Origin: Triplophysa rosa
Lineage: Eukaryota > Chordata > Actinopteri > Cypriniformes > Nemacheilidae
NCBI RefSeq assembly: GCF_024868665.1
Contig: NC_079890.1
Span: 5,116,361-5,180,360, forward strand
DNA: 64,000 nt
Reading direction: 5' to 3'
A model generated the notes under the pieces. The model was not told the origin of the DNA. It saw only the letters and a list, made by a program, of their open reading frames with translations, and searched no databases. Shown in pieces: positions 47,619-57,658 of this stretch. Positions within the stretch are counted from its first letter, which is position 1; every line of letters begins with the position of its first letter. Made by a program: the position numbers and the translations under genes.

Positions 47619-48087
47619 GAACATCATAAACTGTGTGGCTTTGAAACTACCCTATTCTGTGTTTAGCCTATTTGTGGTAGGTGTATTAAAATAAACATTG
47701 TTTGCAAATCATTAAATGCATTATTTAACAATTATACATTTTAAAAGAGCATTATTTGTTTGTTCTTTATTCCTTTAGTTTTCTCTTTTTGAGAAGATAT
47801 TCAAAGTTTACTAAATGATAACTCCGCATCTGATCTGTGTAAAGAGACAGTGAACCTTAAATTGAAATCGCCATTAAAATTGTTTTATGTTCTATAACAT
47901 TTTATCTATGTCTTAATTATGTTGTCGTTGGAATGGACTAAATAAACAAATATTTTTATAAGAAATTATTTAAAAATGTTTTCATTCCGTTATATCACAG
48001 TTTCATGCTACCTTTCAATGGTGTCCCACACAAACAGATTACCTGTCCCACATTTGGTTTGTTTGGGTGGTGCACCCTAGTTCTGAG

Positions 48088-48429
48088 GTTAGCTCAAAAA
48101 TATGTTTTTCAGTGAGAAAATGTAAAGTGCTTACATTTGAAGCTGAAAGTGTCAATTTCTGCAATGATCTGACTGCTCAAGTTAGTCAATCAAATCAAAG
48201 AAGGTGGCGTTAGCAAGAATGCCTAGCAAGAATGCTAGTGAGTCGCTTCAACTTGGTTAAAGAGTGGGTGGATTTTTAACTACTGTATGTCTTCATGACA
48301 AAAAAATCTTGGAATCAATGATTTGTGAATGTCTTTGAAAGGTTTGCATTTAAAGGAATAGTTAACTCAAAAATTAATATTGTCTTATTATCTTATCCTC
48401 ATAATATCCAGAATAGTGTAGAATATAAC
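48088..48429. other. Intergenic, nothing recognised
   Basis: Between the large hAT element and the LINE 3' tail. No gene or bounded repeat seen. Confidence 0.5.
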
Positions 48430-50000
48430 ATTATTGTCATTGTTGTTGAACAATGAAATACAGTTTAGCAGCTCTTCACGATTGTACAGTTATAGAAATA
48501 AAATATATACAGTTGAATGTCAGAACAGCCAAGACCTACATACATAAACAAAGGTATATACACACACAATAATATAAAAAATATAAATCCTCTGAGGTAG
48601 TGCAGTGACAGTGCAAGTAAAGCAATAGTGCAGCAGAGTAATATAGTTATAGGGAGGGTTATTGCACCTTTATAGTAGTTTTTATTGTACATTTTTGTTT
48701 GGTTGGGAGTGTGTAAGTGATTATGTATTTAAGCATCTAACTGCTTGGGGATAGAAACTGTTTTTCAGTCTGTTGGTTTCGGTTTTTATCAGTCTGTACC
48801 TTCTCCCAGAAGGTAAGGGGGACAACAAATGATGTTCAGGGTGAGCAGGGTCTTTTGAAATGCACTTGGCCTTCTTCTGAAGTCGGCCAGTGTAGATGTC
48901 ATGGAGTATGGGCAGTGACATACCAGTCACACGCTCAGCTGCCCTCACTACCCTCCGCAGGTCTTTCCTGTTCTCTTCTGTACAGCTGGAGTACCATACC
49001 GTGCAGCAGTAAATTAGCAGGCTCTCTATGGTGGAACGATAGAAATTGGTCAGCAGGTTTTGAGGTAGGCGAGCGTGTTTCAACTTCCTGATGAAGTAAA
49101 GTCTTTGTTGGGCTTTCCCCACATGCTGGGAGATGTGTGTGGACCAGGTGAGGTCGGCCGAGATGTGCAGGCCGAGGAATTTAAAGCTCTCTTCCCTCTC
49201 TACCTCCTCTCCATGTATGCAGAGGGCAGAGTGCTCTGTACGTTTTGATTTCCTGAAGTCCAAAATAATTTCCTTGATTTTGTTGATGTTTAGGTCCAGA
49301 TTATTGTAAGAGCACCATTCTGTGAAATGCTGAATCTCCTCCCTGTAGGCTGTCTCACTGTTGTCTGATATCAGCCCTACTATGGAGGTATCATCAGCAA
49401 ACTTGACAATGGTGCTTGTGGGATGAATGGGGGAGCAGTCACTGGTGAAGACTGAGTAGAGGAGGGGACTGAGAACACACTCCTGCGGTGTTCCAGTTTT
49501 CAGGATGAGAGTGGATGATGTGAGGTTTCCCATCCTGACTTCCTGGGGTCTGTTACTCAGAAAGTCCAGTATCCATGTGCACAGAGAGCTGCCTAAGCCT
49601 AGGCTGTCTAGCTTTTGAGCCAGTTTATGGGGAGCAACTGTATTAAAGGCTGAACTGAAATCCACAAATAGAATTCTCACATAGGTGTTTCTCCTTTCCA
49701 GGTGAGTGAGCGCTGTGTGGAGAGCTGTGATGACGGCATCCTCTGTTGATCTGTTTGTTTGATATGCAAATCGGTGTTTATCAACGTCAGCAGGGATGGC
49801 AGATTTAATGTGAGAGAATAAGTCTCTTAAAACATTTAGTGATGATGGGGGTTAAGGCGACTGGTCGATAATCATTAAGGCAGTTCACTGTGCTTTTTTA
49901 CGGAACCGTAATAATTATTTCAGGCTTCAGGTAGGTAGGGACGTTGGATTGTACGAGCAAGAGATTGAAAATGGTGGTGAATATCCCTGCTAGCTGGTCC
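48430..50000 (-). mobile_element. 5'-truncated LINE of the L2/CR1/Rex group
   Basis: On the minus strand a reverse transcriptase remnant runs from about 50000 to 48721. It is followed by a non-coding tail ending in a CAATGACAATAATG-type motif near 48435. The 5' part (about 49690-50000) is interrupted by at least one in-frame stop and a probable frameshift. Tail type and RT motifs place it in the L2/CR1/Rex group; the exact clade is not resolved. Confidence 0.8.
48721..49800 (-). pseudogene. LINE reverse transcriptase, C-terminal two thirds
   Basis: The longest uninterrupted frame starts at an internal ATG (49680), but the same frame continues upstream with a recognisable FAYQTNRSTEDAV finger motif. 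Visible RT landmarks: FVDFSSAFNTVAP (motif A, catalytic Asp), TPQECVLSPLLYS (motif B, normally PQGxVLSP, so Gly is replaced by Glu) and FADDTSIVG (motif C, the catalytic Asp pair). The tail includes the LINE-specific FYRSTIESLLIYCCTVWY and LLPSGRRYR-like PLPSGRRYR. No endonuclease domain remains. Confidence 0.85.
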
Positions 50001-50479
50001 TATCCTCAATTTCACAGCGAAGTTTAAATATTGCGATATTCATTGTGGCATCTTGCAGCAATCTCATTGGTTTCTAAGTTTTCTGCATGTCTCAGTTACA
50101 GTGGTGCCAACTTGTCACCTTTAGGCCAAGCCCAAAACCCGCCCAATCTGGCAACACTTGAGCCACTGCCCATTTGCCCTCACAGGCTGAGGCGCCCTTT
50201 GGTAGGCGAAATTGAATGAGAGCTGAAGTGGAATAGAGAGGGTTCACCGCTAAAACCTTTTTCTTATTACATCGCTAAAGGTCCTTGTATTCCACTCCTC
50301 ATTTTCCATTTAATGCTCGTTCCTCATAGTCTGTGTTCGCTCACTAGAAAAAATAAGCTGTTGTTGTTACACTTTCTATGCCTTTACAAAAGAAAGTGTT
50401 ATGAAAAGAGTGTAGTGTTCTGCAGACATCTCTGAATAAAAACTGGTAATGTAGAGTTTATTATTTCCCATACTGTGAC
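50001..50479. other. Intergenic, nothing recognised
   Basis: No gene, RNA or bounded repeat was recognised between the LINE and the LTR element. Confidence 0.45.
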
Positions 50480-51091
50480 TGTCACGGTCCTACCTTCTTG
50501 TTTATGAATTTCTAGTCATGTGGCAGGATCGGGACAGAGCCCTTATGTTCTATGTGAGAAAGCCATGGGATGTTTATGTTTTTGACATCTCATGTGTTTT
50601 CTCGTGTCTTGTCATTGGCCCCGCCCCTCTCATTTCATGTATTGCTTCCCTGCCGTGTCTAATGTTTCCCACCTGCCCTGTGTAATTATCCCTCGTTTGT
50701 CTTTCCTATATATACCCTCATGTTTCTTTGTCCTGTGCTCGTGTATTACGTTGTGTATGAGTGTTTTTGGTGAATGTCCCCCGTAAGTGCTACTTTGTGA
50801 GTTCTCGTCTTGTTCCTGACTTGTCTTTGGGATTATTATGTAACGTTTTGGACTTCCCTGCCTTTTACTTTGACGTTTGGTCATGTTTTGTTTTGTTATT
50901 TCATTCTGCTGTTTTTGGCCCCCTCGTGGGAAGTTTTTGTTCTAGTTTTGTATTTTAGTTTCGTTCTTGGTTTGACACCCCCTCGTGGGTTTTTCCTTTG
51001 TTTTGTTCATTTAATTAAAATTGTTGAGTTAACCCCTTCACTGCCTGCCTGCATCTGGGTTCTTCTCTTCCTCTCCCACGAGGTCGTGACA
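50480..51091 (+). repeat. 5' LTR
   Basis: Starts TGTCACGG and ends CGTGACA. It contains a TATATATACCC promoter-like box near 50708 and matches the 3' LTR closely throughout. Confidence 0.88.
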
Positions 51092-51105
51092 GAATACACG
51101 AGCCT

Positions 51106-52144
51106 ATTCGAACCCAGCAGGCGGCTCCCAAGGACGGCAAGGCGTCGTCCCCCCGATCCGGCCTAGCCCACTTGCTTCTGGGGTTCCATCAGGGGAGTTA
51201 TGGGGACCGGAAGTTTGCCAGAGCATTCTCGGCGGTGGCAGAAGCGAACGGGTTCAATGACGCGGAGTTGAAGACAATCTTCAACTGCTGCCTCACCCGG
51301 CGCCTCACACCGTCGGAGAAGAGGCTGCTGGCTCCTCTCGGGTTCGCGGATATGGTCAGGTACGTGGCCAACCGGGATGATCCCGGGAGTGGGATTCCAT
51401 TTGGAACTTCCGCTCCACGGTCGAGCATCCCGGGGGGTCTCGTTCTGGCTGCCGCTGCCCGGGGGGACTCAGTACCCTCTGGCTGGAGCTCCACGTTCCC
51501 AGTTCTCCTGGTGGCGACCGTGGCAAGTGGGGGAGGAAGGACTCAGGGACGACGTCTGGGGGTTCCCTCGACGCAGAACTACCTCCGGTCCCCACGGGTC
51601 CGCCAAAGACGGCTGCAGACCTGGCGGTGCGGAAAGGGAGGAAGGAGAGTCACGGGGGAACGTGCCGTCCAATGCAGCCGGCTACCACTCCGGTGCAGCC
51701 GGTGTCCAGTCCGGTGCAACCGGAGATCCTGACGGCATCCCGGCGTCCCAACCGGTGATCCAGCCGGCGTCCAGTCCAATGTCCAGTCCGGTGCAGCCGG
51801 TATCCAGTCCGGTGCAGCCGATGTCCAGTCCGGTGTCCAGTCCGGTGCAGCAGCCGGCCTTCCAGCCGGCGTCAAGCCCTGTCCAGCCGGCCTTCCAGAC
51901 GGCGGCCAACCTTGTCTCCCCCAGGACCCCCCCTAAGTTCCCCAGGACTCCGCACCCTCGAGCGCAGCCGGGGACTAGAACTGTTCCCCCCTTGAACTTT
52001 GTTGTTTCCCCACCCCCCCTCCCATGTTTGTTACTCTTGTTGTCCCACCCCAACCCTGTTGTTATTATTGCTTGTCTGCCCCTTGTCTTGTTTACCATGT
52101 CTGTTTGGGTCTTGTCCTTGTTGCAGTCTGTCATGTCCTGTTAG
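51106..52144 (+). pseudogene. Degenerate internal coding region of the LTR element (gag-like position)
   Basis: A frame from just after the 5' LTR reads through HQGSYGDRKFARAF and LTPSEKRLLAPLGF. It drifts into another frame that ends with a proline/serine-rich stretch of repeated SSPVQP units (about 51740-51900). Its position fits gag, but no capsid or zinc-knuckle motif is visible. Frame changes suggest it is broken. I do not recognise the family. Confidence 0.4.
51675..51900 (+). repeat. Minisatellite of CCAGTCCGGTGCAGCCGG-type units
   Basis: Imperfect reiteration of GTCCAGTCCGGTGCAGCCG, giving repeated SSPVQP residues in one frame. Confidence 0.7.
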
Positions 52145-52597
52145 TCAACCCCTTGGTGAACACCTGGAGGTGTTCATTAAGGGGGGGGCTCTGTCACGGT
52201 CCTACCTTCTTGTTTATGAATTTCTAGTCATGTGGCAGGATCAGGACAGAGCTCTTAGGTTCTATGTGAGAAAGCCATGGGATGTTTATGTTTTTGACAT
52301 CTCATGTGTTTTCTCGTGTCTTGTCATTGGCCCCGCCCCTCTCATTTCATGTATTGCTTCCCTGCCGTGTCTAATGTTTCCCACCTGCCCTGTGTAATTA
52401 TCCCTCGTTTGTCTTTCCTATATATATACCCTCATGTTTCATTGTCCTGTGCTCGTGTATTACGTTGTGTATGTGTGTTTTGGTGAATGTCCCCCGTAAG
52501 TGCTACTTTGTGAGTTCTCGTCTCGTTCCTGCCTTGTCTTTGGGATTATTATTTAACGTTTTGGACTTCCCTGCCTTTTACTTTGACGTTTGGTCAT

Positions 52598-53622
52598 TGT
52601 AACAAAGTTCAATGTAGGGAAGGAAGGAGGCGGGAACCGGCGAACATTTAACAAACTTTAATGAAAAATAAACAAACAATAATCCAAGAACAAAAGACCG
52701 GCAGCCACCTCACGGTCAACTGCCGGCCACACAAACATAAACAAACTTAACAGTTTCCGGGCCCGGTCCTCTCTCGTCGGCAGTCCCGTCGCTCGTCCTC
52801 TTATGCTCCCTAGCTCCCCGTGAGGCATGCGGGACCGGTGCGCGTACAGCTGATATTCATTATCACTCACGCCACCGGCCCCGCCTTCCTGCCCCACGGC
52901 TCTCGTCCCGCCTTCCTCGCTACATACCCCCATCGCCCCTCACAGGCCGGGGGGTACCACCGCGCCTGTGCTTACTCCCCCCCCGGGGGGGCCCCCCTTG
53001 AGAGCCCCAGCGCCTGGGGGTACGCACCGACGAGACGAGAGAACGGAGCCGGGAGCACCCCGAGCGACAGGGACGAGAGAGGGGAGAGAGGAAAAAAAAA
53101 TAGTCCGGTTCCCCGACACGCCATCGCTCGGTCCTCAGCCAGCCGAGAGGCTCTTCCTCGCGGTGCTACGTTGTGGTGCTGGACGTTCGGTGGATGGCCC
53201 GATCCTCCTCCGCCTCCTGGCGGCCGGCGATGGCTTCTGGCTGAGGGCAGCCGGCACTCCCGCGCTCCCTCCATGGCCGCCATCCCACCTCGTCCCAGGA
53301 GCACGGCCGTGGGCTCTCCGTCCCCACTGAATCCCATCGTTCCAGCACCACGATCTCGGGCAGCCGCTGGTGGACGCCCTCGTCCGCGCTGCCCAAACTC
53401 CTCAGCACCGCGAGGCCGCTCGGTGGCGAGGGCTCTTTGACAGCATGTCCCTCCTTCCTCCCGGGTTTCGGCACCAATGTAACAAAGTTCAATGTAGGGA
53501 AGGAAGGAGGCGGGAACCGGCGAACATTGAAACAATAAACTTTAATCAAAAATAAACAAACAATAACACGGAAGTAAAAGGCCTTCCTGCCCTACGGCTC
53601 TCGTCCCGCCTTCCTCGCTACA
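52598..53622 (-). mobile_element. Small non-autonomous LTR retrotransposon (TRIM-like), minus strand, tRNA-Phe primed
   Basis: Flanked by the 5-bp duplication GTCAT. In plus-strand order: LTR 52598-52924 (327 bp), interior 52925-53477, LTR 53478-53622 (145 bp). Both LTRs begin TGTAACAAAG and end CTTCCTCGCTACA. Transcribed on the minus strand, its 5' LTR is the short one, shortened by an internal deletion. An 18-base primer site lies one base inside it. A purine-rich tract precedes the other LTR on the minus strand. The 553-bp interior is GC-rich and encodes no retroelement protein I recognise. Confidence 0.88.
53459..53476 (-). other. Primer-binding site for tRNA-Phe
   Basis: The plus strand reads TCCCGGGTTTCGGCACCA, identical to the 3' 18 bases of eukaryotic tRNA-Phe(GAA) with its CCA. 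The minus-strand element RNA would therefore pair with that tRNA next to the LTR (one-base spacer). Confidence 0.85.
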
Positions 53623-53836
53623 GTCATGTTTTGTTTTGTTATTTTATTCTGCTGTTTTTGGCCCCCTCGTGGGAAGTTTTTGGTCTAGTTTTGTATTTTA
53701 GTTTCATTCTTGGTTTGACACCCCCTCGTGGGTTTTTCCTTTGTTTTGTTCATTTAATTAAAGTCTTGTTGAGTTAACCCCTTCACTGCCTGCCTGCATC
53801 TGGGTTCTTCTCTTCCTCTCCCACGAGGTCGTGACA

Positions 53837-54424
53837 GTCACTGTTAGGTTTTTGTTCCCAACACGAATAAATATAGCCTATGGCATGCAAGGCCATGGAG
53901 AGAAGGGGGACGACATTCTTTGTCTGTGTAGCGGTTTTAGCTAACGTTATTATATTGATGAGCAAAGCTCACCAAATATGGTTCTCCACCAGATCTTTCA
54001 AGATCACATCCATGAAATGAGTTATTTAAAACATCAATTTCAGTCAAGGAATTAGTTTAGCTCAAAGGAAAATACGTATAATAATCGTGATCAAATATAC
54101 ATATTTTATGGTCTCTGATTAGTAATATAAAGCATAACAATACTTGTATGCATTCGTCCAGCGAATGCCTCAATGATATTATATACTTTACATTATCTCA
54201 TGGCCATAAGTAACGTGACTTTACCAAACAGGATTTAGAGCAAAGGTAGCGAATCGAAACACAGTAAAAGGGACCAAGCTTGTGAGCGTGAATACAGAAA
54301 ACCCATCACAAATGAATATACTGTATATGGTTGTTTATTAAACTCTACTCTACATGGTAAAAAAACAATGACGATCGCATAAAACAAACAAATACATGAA
54401 ACACAAATGCGCTAGGAAGCGCGC

Positions 54425-54476
<52 letters not shown>

Positions 54477-55140
54477 CATGGCAGCGATTTCTGAACACCA
54501 ATAAAAATCATCTTTAACAAAGAGGCACAGACTTAACGCAGCTATTCTATAAATAGAAATGGATACTTGCAAGCTCTGTGCTGGACCGATATCCGTATGC
54601 GCGTGTAGAGATGGAATTGTTGAAAAGGTTTCAGAAGGCAAGTCCTGCAGAAAGTTGTTGGCCTCGTGGCTTAACCACGTGGCAGCAGAAGTCTATTGTT
54701 CCTTCTTTTCCCCCAGTGGGGGGAAAAGGGCAGTCTCCGAAGAGACGCCACGAACCAAGTTTTGGAGGCAGGTATAGCAGAAGAGAAGAGAGGAAGAGAG
54801 GTCTTTTCAGAGCAGGCTCGATATTTAACTTCATGAGAGGGCATGCCCACCTGAGTTTGAATCGACCAATCAGAGTTGAGCAGGGAAGAGGTTCTTTGTC
54901 CACTCAACAGCTAATTTGCATCTTTATGACCTCCTGGCAACTTTACAAAATACCATTCAAAATTATAACATAATGAAAAGAAAGTGTTCTATGGTCACAT
55001 AATGTATATAAACAAGGAGGAATTGTAAAGACAAACATTTATATATCAAATATGCTAAGGTTTGAAGTGCATCAAGACATGATTCATTCAGAGGTACGAA
55101 TACAAACAAAGCCTGAATTAACTTGCCTATTTAACAATTA
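53837..55140. other. Intergenic stretch with (GA)n, no gene
   Basis: AT-rich at the left, with a GA microsatellite at 54425-54474. The part 54550-54970 has overlapping open frames on both strands but no family resemblance. Nothing else recognised. Confidence 0.5.
54425..54474 (+). repeat. (GA)n microsatellite
   Basis: About 50 bases of nearly pure GA. Confidence 0.95.
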
Positions 55141-55396
55141 CAGATTATTTAAAAATGGCAAGAGGGGAGACTTCCGGTTTGGAGCAATCGAGTAAACACG
55201 CGTTGAGTCGTGCTCCCGCATTTTTCACTTTAAATCTACCTCAAAACCCAACAACTTTTTAAAATTCTACTACTAGTTGGAAATTATTTTGTTTGTGTAC
55301 ACATAGCTGCACTGTAGTATGGCAGCTAAATCAGCAAAACAAAGTAAATAGGACCAGAAGATTGAGACGTGCGGAGACGACGGTAAAGATGTTAGC

Positions 55397-55995
55397 ATGG
55401 CAGCTATCGCTAACCTGCTGGAGGATCACCGGGTTGCTCTCTCTGCAGACTTTAAATCTACCGTTTCGACACTTGAGAGAAAGCTGGACCAAATTCAAGC
55501 CACCGTGACGGAACACGCCGCTAAGATTGCTTCGCTCGAGACAAACGCAAATTCGCAGGACGAGCGCGCACGCGCTTTAGAATCTACATGTGCTATGTTA
55601 ACAGAGAGTAATGCTAAACTGTTAGCTAAAGTGGTTGATCTTGAGTCCCGTAGCCGGCGTAATAATATACGAATTATTGGCCTACCTGAATCCATTGAAG
55701 GTCCTCATCCTTCTGCCTTTTTCTCTGAGCTACTCGCAGAAGTGTTTGGAAATGGTGTTCTGGAATTTTTGCTGGAATGTGATAGAGCGCACCGGTCACT
55801 GGCTGACAAACCGAGGCCGGGGCAGAGGCCTAGGCCTGTTATCATCTGGCTTCACAAGTTTCAGCAGAAGGAAAAAACTATCCACGAGGCCAGGTTGAAG
55901 AGGGGGAAGCTTTACTATCGCGGCACTCCTATTGCTGTTTACGACGATTACACTCCAGAGGTGCTGGAACAACGTTCAAAGTACAAAGAGGTTGT
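55397..55995 (+). pseudogene. LINE ORF1 protein (coiled coil plus RRM-like), C-terminus replaced
   Basis: An RNA-binding chaperone in L1-type elements. Residues about 20-90 form a heptad-rich coiled coil (LERKLDQIQATVTEHAAKI, LLAKVVDLESRSRR). The RRM-like start NNIRIIGLPESIEG follows, and later RPRPVIIWLHKFQQKE. After KYKEVVA the frame hits foreign sequence and stops (56009-56011), so the usual C-terminal end is absent. Upstream ATG choice is uncertain; the frame start fits the family. Confidence 0.8.
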
Positions 55996-56530
55996 AGCGG
56001 GTTCGCTATAATAAGGAAGGAAGAGGACGAGGTTGGCGGGACTGACACAAGCTTTTATTCCTTTTGCCACACAAGAAAACAAAAAGTCCATTCATACAAC
56101 AAATAAATCCACGGCTTTTCCTTCAGCCTGGCTTGAGAAGATACTAATCCAGCAAAGTCCTTTGCTCTTTCCTGAGAGGTTCTGTGGTCGTGGCAGCCCG
56201 TGTGCAGTCCATCTCTCTCTCTCTGTTCTCTCTCTTTGGAAGCTCTCAAAGCTTTTGTTCGGGGTCAGATAATTTCCTTCATTTCGTATCTGCGTAGGGC
56301 TGAAAGAGCTAAAAGGCAAGACATTTTGGACAAACTTTTTAATTAGATGAAACATATGCCATCTCCCCTTCCCCCACACTTTACAAATACCGACTTGTAA
56401 TACAATCTGAATACGACTGCCTGATGACGCATGAAGTAGAGAGACAATTACGACAAACAAAACAGCGTTTTTTTTAACACGGTGATAAGGCAGGAATACT
56501 CTTTGCCCAACAGGCTCGTGCAGGCAGCGC
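55996..56530 (-). other. Foreign block inside the LINE, possibly a minus-strand LTR fragment
   Basis: The sequence breaks the LINE at ORF1's end and resumes in ORF2. On the minus strand it has AATAAAAGCTTGTGTCAGTC followed by a pyrimidine-rich end near ...CGCTACA, like the end of an LTR. No partner LTR or clear duplication was found, so this is tentative. Confidence 0.35.
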
Positions 56531-56976
56531 CTCCAGGCTAATTTCAAAAATTATTTCTCCCAGTGGCAGATTTACCACAGATCCGGTCGAAATTAATAAC
56601 ATTTTTTTTTATTTTTACACTAACCTTTATACCTCTGAGCACTCCTCAGGTTCAGCAAAGACTCCTAACCCCTTAGACTCACTAAATTACCCTAGAATTG
56701 ATGAAGATATAGCAAGAGAACTAGGTAGACCCATTTCCCCCGAGGAGGTTCAAGAGGCTATTAAATCGATGCAGAATGGGAAATCCCCAGGTCCTGATGG
56801 GTATACAGTTGAGTGCGACAAGACTTATTCGGACTCACTAGTCCCAATCCTGGTTAGGATGTACAATGACTCTTTTCAAAAAGGTCAATTACCGGCAACT
56901 CTGTACATGGCATCCATATCCTTGCTTTTGAAGAAGGACAAAGACCCTACCTCATGTGGTAGCTATCGACCGATTT
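56531..56976 (+). pseudogene. LINE ORF2 reverse transcriptase, N-terminal part
   Basis: Reads EEVQEAIKSMQNGKSPGPDG (the conserved RT finger, K-x-PGPDG) and ends at GSYRPI, the typical start of motif 2a, where the solo LTR interrupts it. The endonuclease domain normally upstream is lost. Confidence 0.85.
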
Positions 56977-57271
56977 TGTCATGGCTCTGCTTCATTTAGT
57001 CATGTTTTTCTTGGTCCTGTAGCAGAGTCATGACAAAGTCTTTGGTTATGTGTGGAGAGAAACATATTATTGTCCTTTTGACAATAATATTCGTTCTCTC
57101 CAGTGTCTCGTCATTGGCCCCGCTCCTCTCGTTTCCTTGTGATCTTTCCCTGAGTGTTTGATTAACCACACCTGCCCTGTGTCGTTATCCGTCCGTTGAG
57201 TTCCCTATATATACCCTCTTGTTTCTTTGTCCTGTGCTCGTGTATTACGTTGTGTATACGTTGTGTATACG

Positions 57272-57323
<52 letters not shown>

Positions 57324-57653
57324 GCGTGTGCGTGTGCGTGTGCGTGTGCGTGTGCGTGTGCGTGTGCGTGTGTTGTGGATTTCGTGTTTGGTTTACCCTG
57401 ATTCCCTTTGTGAGTTTTGTGTTCTACCCTGTCATGTCATGTTTGTTTTAAGACGTTTGGTCGTGTCCTTTAGTTTAGTTTATTGTTCTTGTTTTCATTT
57501 TGCCCCCTCGTGGGAAGTCTTTTGTTTTATATATATTTCTTAGTTCTGTTTTCCCCCATTGTGGGTGTTTTTGTTCTGTTTTTGTTGTTTAAATAAATCC
57601 CTGTTATCCCCTTACTGCCTGCCTGCGCTTGGGTTCTTCCGCCGATCTTGACA
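56977..57653 (+). mobile_element. Solo LTR of a Ty3-like element, 677 bp
   Basis: Begins TGTCATGG and ends TCTTGACA. A perfect 5-bp duplication GATTT flanks it (56972-56976, 57654-57658), and removal of one copy restores the LINE frame between the two halves of motif 2a. It resembles the LTR at 50480 in its body (TATATATACCCTC..., GCCCCCTCGTGGGAAGT, CTGCCTGCCTGC), so they are related families. No internal region remains, the result of LTR-LTR recombination. Confidence 0.88.
57272..57372 (+). repeat. (GT)n then (GTGTGC)n microsatellite
   Basis: About 45 bases of GT followed by about nine GTGTGC hexamers, inside the solo LTR; absent from the related LTR at 50480. Confidence 0.93.
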
Positions 57654-57658
57654 GATTT

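Larger units (their letters stand above)
42641..48079. mobile_element. Large hAT element filled with nested repeats, 5.4 kb
   Basis: Left end TAGGGTGACCCGTCCC and right end GGTGGTGCACCCTA form an imperfect inverted repeat. The perfect 8-bp duplication GTTCTGAG flanks them (42633-42640, 48080-48087). The interior consists mainly of other repeats: 42855-46262, 43450-45147, 45172-45437 and 46389-47618. No transposase is recognised. Treating the whole span as one original insertion rests on the duplication and end match. Confidence 0.75.
50480..53836 (+). mobile_element. LTR retrotransposon, Ty3-like, non-autonomous, with a second element in its 3' LTR
   Basis: Two nearly identical LTRs begin TGTCACGGTCCTACC and end CGTGACA: 50480-51091 (612 bp), and 52192-53836 with a 1.03-kb insertion; without it the 3' LTR is about 615 bp. 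A purine-rich tract (AAGGGGGGGGCT) lies just before the 3' LTR. Flanks GTGAC and GTCAC match at four of five bases. The interior is only 1.1 kb, with no protease, reverse transcriptase or integrase, so it depended on a partner. A canonical tRNA primer site was not recognised after the 5' LTR. LTR ends of this kind suggest a Ty3/gypsy relative; that is inference. Confidence 0.85.
52192..53836 (+). repeat. 3' LTR, split by insertion
   Basis: Two parts, 52192-52597 and 53628-53836, line up with the 5' LTR without loss. The interruption carries a 5-bp duplication GTCAT (52593-52597, 53623-53627). Confidence 0.88.

Noticed and set aside
52820..53440. Long GC-rich frames on both strands inside the miniature LTR element
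   Set aside because: GC-rich DNA lowers stop frequency; overlapping frames on both strands and no retroelement motifs argue against coding.
57196..57543. Cys/Val repeat proteins such as CVCVCVC
   Set aside because: Pure translation of the (GT)n and (GTGTGC)n microsatellite.
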